The notes under the pieces were generated by a model. It did no database searches. It was not told the origin of the DNA and saw only the letters and a program-made list of their open reading frames with translations. From an uncultured Chitinophagales bacterium (GTDB taxonomy: Bacteria > Bacteroidota > Bacteroidia > Chitinophagales > JAHDHT01), in contig CALHDG010000034.1 of NCBI GenBank assembly GCA_938023075.1, forward strand, positions 1 to 64,000: a DNA stretch of 64,000 nt, given 5' to 3'. The position numbers and the translations under genes were made by a program. Of the stretch, positions 36,328 through 43,060 are shown one piece after another; the first letter of the stretch is position 1; the number at the start of each line of letters is the position of its first letter.

Positions 36328-36418
36328 ACTACCCCGACCTTTTTCTTTCGAAAAGCCCAACTACCGATGTGTCGGTACAGGCTCTTCAACAATTGAAGGG
36401 AAATTAGTCCGGCTTACC
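36328..36418 (-). repeat. Interspersed element, family 2, copy B (four-way junction fold)
   Basis: This is the reverse-oriented copy of the element at 17011-17103, about 85 percent identical by eye. TACCG-ACACAT-CGGTA replaces TACCG-GCAAAT-CGGTA, and the third hairpin differs only in its loop, so the stems are kept. It lies between two convergent genes. Confidence 0.75.
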
Positions 36419-36484
36419 TTACACAACAACATCTAATGCTTCCATTAAAATGGTAGTAAAACGTTTTATTTTAATGATAATTGT

Positions 36485-37657
36485 TTAGTCGTCACAAGCT
36501 TCAATATTCATTAAAAAATCAGCCCCTTTTTGTACTTCAAAATTTTTAAGCAATGCAATTTCATTACCTGCATTAAACTCAATGGTCAAATCAGCATCAA
36601 TCATATTATCTGAAGTTAACACCAAATTGGCAGCATACAAACCATTTGCCAGTGAGCTTGTATTTAAGGTTAAAGTATCAATACAAGCAGCAATGCCAAC
36701 GCAAGCACAAGCAGTATCACTCCATGTTAAATTACCCGTGCAAGGGAGCGGATGAACCGGTTGAATTATGATAGTTGTGTAGGTATATGAAGTTTGAGGG
36801 GCATCTTCAATACCTGACACAGTAACGGTATAGCGTACATCTTTAGGATTGTTCAATACAATATTTTCAGGTTCCCAAACAATAGTTGGTTCAGGATAAC
36901 CGCCTACTTTATGAACAATGACTAAAGGAACTGTATTACCGTTTTCATCCATCATCTGTACATCTGCATTACCAAAAAAAGCATCCGGTATGGTAAAAGA
37001 CCATCTTGGAAAAACTATTGGTGCGGGCATATAACCCTCGGTAGGGTAAGCAATAAAGTCTTTTTGATTAGTTGAAGGATTACCAGAATTGCCTAACACA
37101 TACAGTACATTTCTATTTTCAGTTAGGGCATTGCCAAATACTTTTGCTTTGCTATAAAACAACCAGCGCCTATGGCTTACCGCAGTATTTACAGCGCCAC
37201 CATCATACACAAACATTTCTACCGGGTCAAAATAATTCCAATTGGCAAAAGCTAATAAAGACCCTTGCGATGCTTCAATTGCTGCTGCTGAAGTACATTG
37301 CCAAGTATTGCAAGGAGCATTGTTTTCGCCATAACAGTGGTTGATGATTCTATTAGCTTCTTGCATAACTGCGGCTGTTAAACATCGTTCACTTAAAGCC
37401 GGATCAAAAACTACATCATCGCTCACTTGAACCAACCGGCGTAAATAATTAATTCTGTCTAACATTTTTTGATCAATATCAGCTGCATAACTTCCGGTAA
37501 TACACGCATTTATATCCCCAGTAAAAGCCAATTCTTCAAGATCAAAATCGTTAGATTCGTAGTTTGTTAAATAATCATTTACCGCAATTTCACGAGGACA
37601 TTGCGCTAGTGTTATTAATGAACAAATGCATAAAAGAAAAGTTAATTGTATATTCAT
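36485..37657 (-). CDS. Secreted CAP-domain (SCP/PR-1-like) protein
   Basis: The 390-aa protein has a signal peptide (cleaved after LITLAQ), a CAP domain (about 60-200) with RINYLRRLVQVSDDVVFDPALSERCLTAA, INHCYGENNAP and AVSHRRWLFYSKAKVFG, a linker with an Ig-like fold, and a C-terminal 3-coathanger-like stack (ADLTIEFNAGNEIALLKNFEVQKGA). Bacterial CAP proteins are secreted and stable, and their ligands are mostly unknown. The same type of C-terminal stack occurs in the subtilase and the DUF1501 protein, which suggests a shared surface-attachment role. The gene stands alone between a four-way-junction repeat and an empty gap. Confidence 0.8.
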   Translation of the reverse strand: MNIQLTFLLCICSLITLAQCPREIAVNDYLTNYESNDFDLEELAFTGDINACITGSYAADIDQKMLDRINYLRRLVQVSDDVVFDPALSERCLTAAVMQEANRIINHCYGENNAPCNTWQCTSAAAIEASQGSLLAFANWNYFDPVEMFVYDGGAVNTAVSHRRWLFYSKAKVFGNALTENRNVLYVLGNSGNPSTNQKDFIAYPTEGYMPAPIVFPRWSFTIPDAFFGNADVQMMDENGNTVPLVIVHKVGGYPEPTIVWEPENIVLNNPKDVRYTVTVSGIEDAPQTSYTYTTIIIQPVHPLPCTGNLTWSDTACACVGIAACIDTLTLNTSSLANGLYAANLVLTSDNMIDADLTIEFNAGNEIALLKNFEVQKGADFLMNIEACDD

Positions 37658-38151
37658 GTTGGAATGAAGAATTTGATACGGTTAGTAAATAGTTTGTGGG
37701 AAAGACCGAACTAACAAGAGGTTTTAAAGCAGATCAATCAGTAGAAATGCAATATTATCATTAAACGTATTTATGAATAAAGGGTTGCCAATTTTTAATC
37801 TTTTTTCGATTAAACAAGCTGTTGCAATTTAACCTAACTCTAATTTTGTTAAGCTAACAAACGGATTATCAAAGCTTCAGTGCACCTAAAAATGTCAAAT
37901 ACCTGCTGGCTCTTTATGCTTAAAAATATTGTTTCGAGGTTACTTATCTCATTAAAATCATTTTTAGCAAGCTAATTTTATCGTTACTCTTCAAGCTGCA
38001 ATAGGTCTCCCAATATTAAAACTGAATTTGTGTTTCGATTTATGGTCAATTTGGTATCAGTTACCTCCTTAAATTAACTTAACACTGTATGAAACCTATT
38101 TTTAGATAGTATTTATTACTTTTGCACTTTAAAAGAAAAAAATAAATCATC
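37658..38151. other. Gene-free region before the thioredoxin lipoprotein
   Basis: The 494-nt gap lies between divergent genes and holds no convincing coding sequence. TTTGTTA-AGC-TAACAAA at 37845-37861 is a perfect 7-bp inverted repeat that could be a protein-binding site. TACTTTTG at 38117-38124 fits the -7 consensus for the thioredoxin gene. Confidence 0.4.
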
Positions 38152-38838
38152 ATGAGATACTTACTTTTACTTTTTAGTACGATCTTTATAATTAGTTGTG
38201 CAGATAATGCTGTAAAAACAGAAACTAAAGTGCCAGAAGCTAGCGCTGTTAAAGCAAAAGCGAATAAAGTAAACGGGCAAAATCAAATTGCACAAAACAG
38301 TCAACAAAAAAATGAGTCGGCGCAAGAGCTTCAACGAAAAAAGATACAAGAACAAATACAACAACAGTTAAAGCAACGTCAACAGCAGCAACAACAGCAA
38401 ACTAAAAGCCAACCTGTTGCTAATGGACCAGAAATAGAATGGGTTAAAATTGGCAATGTAGAATCTTTAATAAAAAAGCAACCTAAAAAAGTGGTAGTTG
38501 ATGTTTACACCAGTTGGTGTGGACCTTGTAAAATGTTAGATCGAACCACCTTTAGAGATCCTGAAATTGTGAAGTTAATGACGGATAAATTTTACCCGGT
38601 GAAATTTAATGCCGAAGGACCTGATCCAGTAACTTTTAAAGGAAAGCAATATTCAAATCCAAGATATAATCCTGCCAAAACCAGAGGTAGAAATGGACAA
38701 CATACCTTAACACCAACTTTTGGTATTCGAGGCTATCCTTCTATTATAATTATGGATGAAAATATGAAGATTATTGACAAAGCTTCCGGTTATTTAAAAC
38801 CGGCACAAATGAAGGCTTTCTTAAGTAAGCACGTTTAA
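38152..38838 (+). CDS. Thioredoxin-fold lipoprotein with Gln-rich linker
   Basis: The 228-aa protein has a lipoprotein signal (LLFSTIFIISC), a long linker of about 70 residues rich in Gln and Lys (QIQQQLKQRQQQQQQQ), and a thioredoxin domain from about residue 95. The active site is SWCGPCKM (Cys123 and Cys126), and the cis-proline is in GIRGYPSIIIMD. It is probably a periplasmic thiol oxidoreductase held away from the membrane by the linker. It lies 23 nt ahead of the DUF4249 gene and may be co-transcribed with it. Confidence 0.88.
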   Translation: MRYLLLLFSTIFIISCADNAVKTETKVPEASAVKAKANKVNGQNQIAQNSQQKNESAQELQRKKIQEQIQQQLKQRQQQQQQQTKSQPVANGPEIEWVKIGNVESLIKKQPKKVVVDVYTSWCGPCKMLDRTTFRDPEIVKLMTDKFYPVKFNAEGPDPVTFKGKQYSNPRYNPAKTRGRNGQHTLTPTFGIRGYPSIIIMDENMKIIDKASGYLKPAQMKAFLSKHV

Positions 38839-38861
38839 AATTATAGAGATCCCTTCAAACT

Positions 38862-39818
38862 TTGTTAAAAAAAATTCTCTTTGGTTTTATAGTTCTACTT
38901 GCAGCAATTATTGCGAGTAGTTGCGAAAAAGAAATCAGCAATGAACTTCCTGAACAGGAAAGCCAAATTGTTGTAGAGGGTTCTATCGAAAATGGGCAAG
39001 CTCCCATCATATTTTTAAGCCAAAGTTTTTCTTTTTTTAGTAGTCTTAATTTTGAAGATATTGTTAATAATTTTATCAGTGGGGCTTCGGTAAGCATAAC
39101 GGTAGATAATAAAACCATTGACATCAATGAAATTTGCTACTCCGATCTAAATGATTTTTCTAAGAGCCTGCTTTTAAAAAGTTTGGGTGTTGCCAATGAA
39201 GATAGCCTGAGCAATGAATTTGATTTTTGTGTATACACGCCAATAAAAAGTGATAACATTTTTGAACTACCTTATTTATTGGGAGAAGCCGGTAAAACCT
39301 ATCAACTACATGTAGAATACGAAGGTAAGAAGCTGCAATCTAGCACCACTATTCCCAACATTGTTCCATTAGATTCTGTGTACGTTCAGGTGCATCCAAA
39401 CATTGATACCTTATTTCGTTTATTTGCTGTTTTAGATGAACCCCCTGAATTGGGTAATTTTTACAGGTATTTCACACAACAAAATAACAATCCGATGTAT
39501 CCAGGCTTATCCTCTGTTTTTGATGATCTGTTTACCAATGGACGAGAATTTTTCTTTCCGTTAGATAAAGCACAACCAAGAAGTGAAGAATTTATACTAG
39601 ATACTTATGGATATTTTACTTTGCACGACACAATTACTCTAAAATTCTGTTCTATTGATAAGCCGCATTATGATTTTTGGCGCACCCTTGAGTTTAGTGC
39701 CGATGCTGTTGGACCATTTTCTGGTGCCATTGATGTTGCTTTCAATATTGAAGGTGAAGGGGGTATTGGCAATTGGGGAGGTTATGCAGCATATGAAACG
39801 CAGATAGTTGCAAAGTGA
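38862..39818 (+). CDS. DUF4249 lipoprotein
   Basis: The 318-aa protein starts at a TTG codon; this is needed for the lipoprotein signal (LLAAIIASSC-EKE), and no ATG offers it. The sequence ESQIVVEGSIENGQAPIIFLSQS is typical of the start of DUF4249, and the domain fills the protein. DUF4249 proteins usually follow a TonB-dependent receptor gene and act with it in uptake. No receptor is present here, so the gene is an orphan or serves a receptor elsewhere. Confidence 0.8.
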   Translation: MLKKILFGFIVLLAAIIASSCEKEISNELPEQESQIVVEGSIENGQAPIIFLSQSFSFFSSLNFEDIVNNFISGASVSITVDNKTIDINEICYSDLNDFSKSLLLKSLGVANEDSLSNEFDFCVYTPIKSDNIFELPYLLGEAGKTYQLHVEYEGKKLQSSTTIPNIVPLDSVYVQVHPNIDTLFRLFAVLDEPPELGNFYRYFTQQNNNPMYPGLSSVFDDLFTNGREFFFPLDKAQPRSEEFILDTYGYFTLHDTITLKFCSIDKPHYDFWRTLEFSADAVGPFSGAIDVAFNIEGEGGIGNWGGYAAYETQIVAK

Positions 39819-39976
39819 ACGGGACCGTAAATAATATGGTTCCTCAATAAATTTATTGTCGTACAATCTTTTCTTTTTTACTATCTTTACCAGTTAAATA
39901 TAAAATTAAGTTTTGTTACGATCTCAAATACATAGCTTATGAACTTTTTAACAAAACAAACCGTTAATTTAGTTGC

Positions 39977-40768
39977 GTGAAATTGTTTAAATTGAATATA
40001 AAGCAAAGCATAATTATTATTGGATGCTGTTTTTGGGCTTCAATAATGTTTGCTCAGGGTCCACCAATAATAACCGACAAACCCATTATGATTGGCGAAA
40101 AGCGATTTGTATTGAAGACTTTAAGCCGGGTAGAAGTAAGGGAAAATGCTACGTTTTACAAAATACCTATAATGGGCCACTACGTAATTAAGCCAAACTT
40201 ATTGGTGGTTGCTCATATACCCTTTGCCGGCTATACCTCTAATGTTGGTGAAGGTTTTAAAAAAAATGGGCTTGGCGATGTGAATATTCAAATGAAATAT
40301 CAATTTTTTAGGTGGGATGAAAGCCGGAAAACCGCTAGAGCAGCCGTAAAAGTTCAACAGTTTTTTCCAACAGGCATACAAACCGGCAATTATGAAATAA
40401 GTATACACGAATGGCAAACTTTTGCAGGGCTAACTTTTGGCTATGAGGCTTTGCGCTATGGTCTTGGGGCTAATATTGGCTATCATTATGTAGCTAATCA
40501 AGCCGATTTTTTTCATTATAAAATAAGCACCGGAGTACCTTTAATGCCATTAGTTTATCCGCCCAAGCAAATTAATTTGTATTTTGAGTACGATGGTGAA
40601 GTTAATTTAAGCGAAGGACATCATGCCTTGTTTATGGCTCAAGGCATACAATATGCTATTAAACGGCTCACCTTCGAAATGGCTGTTAGGTTTCCCATCA
40701 TTCAAAATATGCCAGCTATTGAACGACAAAAATATACCTTACTTTTTGGCACGCGTTTTATTATTTAA
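39977..40768 (+). CDS. Outer-membrane beta-barrel protein, metal-cluster type
   Basis: The 263-aa protein begins at a GTG codon with a signal peptide (cleaved after IMFAQ). The rest is amphipathic beta sequence with aromatic ends (FAGLTFGYEALRYGLGANIGYHYV, YTLLFGTRFII), as expected of a 10-12-strand barrel. It resembles the transporter-like barrels related to the MetA-pathway/phenol family that often accompany heavy-metal genes. The next gene encodes an exported double HMA protein, which supports a role in metal passage across the outer membrane, although the substrate is not shown by the sequence. Confidence 0.65.
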   Translation: MKLFKLNIKQSIIIIGCCFWASIMFAQGPPIITDKPIMIGEKRFVLKTLSRVEVRENATFYKIPIMGHYVIKPNLLVVAHIPFAGYTSNVGEGFKKNGLGDVNIQMKYQFFRWDESRKTARAAVKVQQFFPTGIQTGNYEISIHEWQTFAGLTFGYEALRYGLGANIGYHYVANQADFFHYKISTGVPLMPLVYPPKQINLYFEYDGEVNLSEGHHALFMAQGIQYAIKRLTFEMAVRFPIIQNMPAIERQKYTLLFGTRFII

Positions 40769-40865
40769 ATTTGTGGCATCCATATTAAAATTTGACTTAG
40801 AAAACAGCTAAACTTCTGTTACAAAAAAACATCTAACCAAAAGAAATAAATAAAAATTAACAAAT

Positions 40866-41582
40866 ATGAAGCATATAATAAAGTTAAGTTTATTCATCGT
40901 ATTAAGTGTGTTTATCGGAATCCCGATGAATGCCCAAAACAAAAAAAACAAAGATAAAAAAGATGGTATTGTAGATAAATTTACGGTTCAGGTAGATGGC
41001 TTAGGCTGCCCATTTTGTGCCTATGGTTTAGAAAAGAAAATGCAGGAAATGAAAGGAGTGAAAAAATTTAAAATTGAAATGGAAAGCGGTTTAACCAGCT
41101 TTACTTATCCTGCTGAAAAAATGCTAAGTTTAGCAGAGGTGAAAGCCCAAGTAGACAAAGCCGGCTATACGCCAATGGATTTAAAAGTAGAACGTGCGGA
41201 TGGCACCCTTGAACACGAATCGTTAGAAACACCTGAAATTGATTATGAAGCTAACCAAAGTATAGATTTTGCCGTAAATGGAAACTGCAATATGTGTGAA
41301 GGACGTATCGAACGGGCGGCTTTGGCTTTATATGGGGTTTCTTCGGCAGAGTGGTCGAAAAAGAAAAAGCGTCTTAAAGTTAAATATTTGGATACCGAAG
41401 TGGACGAAAAAGCCATACATTTTGCCATTAACCAGGCAGGCTACGATACCGAAAAAGCCAAAGCCACTCAAGAGGCATACGATAAATTGCCAGGCTGTTG
41501 TCAATACGAGCGGATGAAAGTGGACGTTCAATTTAAACCTATCAACAATAATGCGAAAGAAGAGGCTAATACGCCAGAATAG
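40866..41582 (+). CDS. Exported protein with two heavy-metal-associated domains
   Basis: The 238-aa protein has a signal peptide (cleaved after IPMNAQ), an HMA domain with DGLGCPFCAYGLEKKM near residue 50, and a second with VNGNCNMCEGRIERAA near residue 140. Both keep the CxxC pair that binds Cu(I) or similar soft metals and the ferredoxin-like pattern ending QAGYD / KAGYT. A CC pair (PGCCQYERMK) near the end could add a site. As an exported carrier it may bind copper or mercury in the periplasm. Its last 32 nt overlap the next gene, so the two are translationally linked. Confidence 0.85.
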   Translation: MKHIIKLSLFIVLSVFIGIPMNAQNKKNKDKKDGIVDKFTVQVDGLGCPFCAYGLEKKMQEMKGVKKFKIEMESGLTSFTYPAEKMLSLAEVKAQVDKAGYTPMDLKVERADGTLEHESLETPEIDYEANQSIDFAVNGNCNMCEGRIERAALALYGVSSAEWSKKKKRLKVKYLDTEVDEKAIHFAINQAGYDTEKAKATQEAYDKLPGCCQYERMKVDVQFKPINNNAKEEANTPE

Positions 41583-42390
41583 TCTGTCAATTTATGTTTT
41601 GCTGTTTACGTTGAGTATATGCTTGGTAACTTGCAATACTAATACGGAATGGCAGTTGGAAGAAACGATTCCTTTAGGCGACATTACTCCAATTGGTATT
41701 GCTTATGATGGAGCCCATTTTTGGATGAGTGACGGAGACCATAATCAAGTAGTAAAAGTAAATAAAACAGGAAAAGTTTTGGAAACTTTAAATAACTTCC
41801 GCCGGCCTATGCATATTGCTTTTGATCAGCAGAAATTATACATACCAGAATATGGTAAAGATAGCATTGCCGTTATTGATGGGAAAAAGACCGGCTTTCT
41901 TAATGTTGCCTTTGAATTAGATGCGCCTGCAGGTATTGCGCTTTCTGAAACGGGAGATGTGGCAGTTGCTGATTTTTATAATCATCGATTATTATTAAGA
42001 CGCGAAGGTACTTGGAAAAGTGTGGGTAAAAAAGGAAGAAATGCTGCTGGCGAATTTCATTATCCTACCGATGTTCATTTTACCAGCAATGCGCTATACG
42101 TTGCCGACGCTTACAATAACCGCATTCAGGTTTTTGATTTGGAGGGTACTCATCAACTAACCTTTGGACGACCTGATAAAATGAATGCCGCCACCGGTAT
42201 TTATGTTTGGAACGATCAGGTTTTTGTTACCGATTTTGAAAATGACCGTGTCTTGATTTATGATACCGAAGGCACACTGCTACAAACCTTAACCGAAGGC
42301 TTTAGTAATCCCACTGATTTAATTGTGGTAGATAACCAGTTGTATGTGATTAATTATAAGGGGCGGAATATGGTTCGGTTTGGGATGTGA
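41551..42390 (+). CDS. NHL-repeat lipoprotein
   Basis: The 279-aa protein has a lipoprotein signal (LFTLSICLVTC) and five or six NHL/beta-propeller repeats (GIAYDGAHFWMSDGDHNQVVKV, HYPTDVHFTSNALYVADAYNNRIQVF, VFVTDFENDRVLIYD). NHL propellers bind proteins or RNA and sometimes carry an enzyme site. The start at 41551 lies inside the HMA gene; no later in-frame ATG leaves the signal peptide intact, so the overlap is likely real. The genomic link with the HMA carrier and the barrel suggests a common metal-related task. Confidence 0.8.
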   Translation: MRKKRLIRQNSLSIYVLLFTLSICLVTCNTNTEWQLEETIPLGDITPIGIAYDGAHFWMSDGDHNQVVKVNKTGKVLETLNNFRRPMHIAFDQQKLYIPEYGKDSIAVIDGKKTGFLNVAFELDAPAGIALSETGDVAVADFYNHRLLLRREGTWKSVGKKGRNAAGEFHYPTDVHFTSNALYVADAYNNRIQVFDLEGTHQLTFGRPDKMNAATGIYVWNDQVFVTDFENDRVLIYDTEGTLLQTLTEGFSNPTDLIVVDNQLYVINYKGRNMVRFGM

Positions 42391-42478
42391 ATGTTCAAAA
42401 TTTTTCTATTGAATTGAGAATTGCCGAAATTCAGGTTTTAACATTATGGTCGTTAGCGTGTAAAAATTTCAATATTTT

Positions 42479-42510
42479 TTTGTATCTTAAAAAAATGTGA
42501 TGTATATTTG
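42479..42510 (+). promoter_or_regulatory. Consensus Bacteroidota promoter in a gene-free region
   Basis: TTTG, 20 nt, TATATTTG is a perfect fit to the Bacteroidota vegetative promoter. Transcription would begin near 42517, ahead of a 32-codon ORF and a structured stretch, with no annotated gene for 550 nt. Confidence 0.6.
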
Positions 42511-42541
42511 TATAAATTAAAGTAAAATAAACACTGTTGAA

Positions 42542-42640
42542 ATGAAAAAATTCTATACAATCCGTCACTACCTTTTAAGTCTTTTCATTTTTGAACTTTC
42601 TTCGAAAGTTCTTATATATCCAATATTATTTTTTAGATAA
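42542..42640 (+). CDS. Possible 32-aa hydrophobic peptide
   Basis: An ATG 25 nt after the expected transcription start opens a 32-codon frame reading MKKFYTIRHYLLSLFIFELS and then SKVLIYPILFFR. It has a positive N-terminus and a hydrophobic middle, like a small membrane peptide or type I toxin. It is too short for the ORF track. The only support is the promoter in front and the start position, so it may be chance. Confidence 0.3.
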   Translation: MKKFYTIRHYLLSLFIFELSSKVLIYPILFFR

Positions 42641-42697
42641 GAAACTGAAGAATGCGGAAAAAATAATTTATCTATTTGGGTAGATTATTGTTTCTTG

Positions 42698-42761
42698 TCT
42701 TGGCGAAAACCAAGAACTCCAGAAACTTGGAGAAATCCAAAGTTTTTAAAAAAATCTGGAG
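42698..42761 (+). ncRNA. Structured stretch downstream of the orphan promoter
   Basis: TCTTGG-CGAAAA-CCAAGA forms a hairpin. It is followed by CTCCAGA...TCTGGAG enclosing a second small hairpin (ACTTGG with CCAAAGT). These could be parts of a small RNA transcribed from the promoter at 42479-42510. No homologue is recognised. Confidence 0.35.
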
Positions 42762-43008
42762 AGAAAGATCTATACAGATATTAAATTATTTTTATAGCAT
42801 TCTTCATAGAGGTCAATTACATTAAATGACTGTTAAACGTATTCATATTATGTATCAAATACTATTGATACTATATTATCTATTATAATACTTTCTTATC
42901 AATCATTTAAAAAACTCAAATAATCAATTTTCATAAAATATGTTTATATACAATGTATTGATTTAGAAGTAACTTTCATCTCACATAAAAATAAATAATC
43001 AATTTGTT

Positions 43009-43022
43009 GGAGAAAATTCTCC
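43009..43022. promoter_or_regulatory. Short inverted repeat before the Ig-like protein
   Basis: GGAGAA-AA-TTCTCC is a 6-bp perfect palindrome with a 2-nt centre, 38 nt before the start codon. It could be an operator or a small leader hairpin. Confidence 0.25.
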
Positions 43023-43060
43023 TTTATTTTAAAATTTAATTCATTAAAAATTATTTAATT

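Noticed and set aside
37890-37975. 27-codon ORF before the thioredoxin gene
   Set aside because: No promoter or convincing start signal precedes it, and its sequence is not distinguishable from chance.
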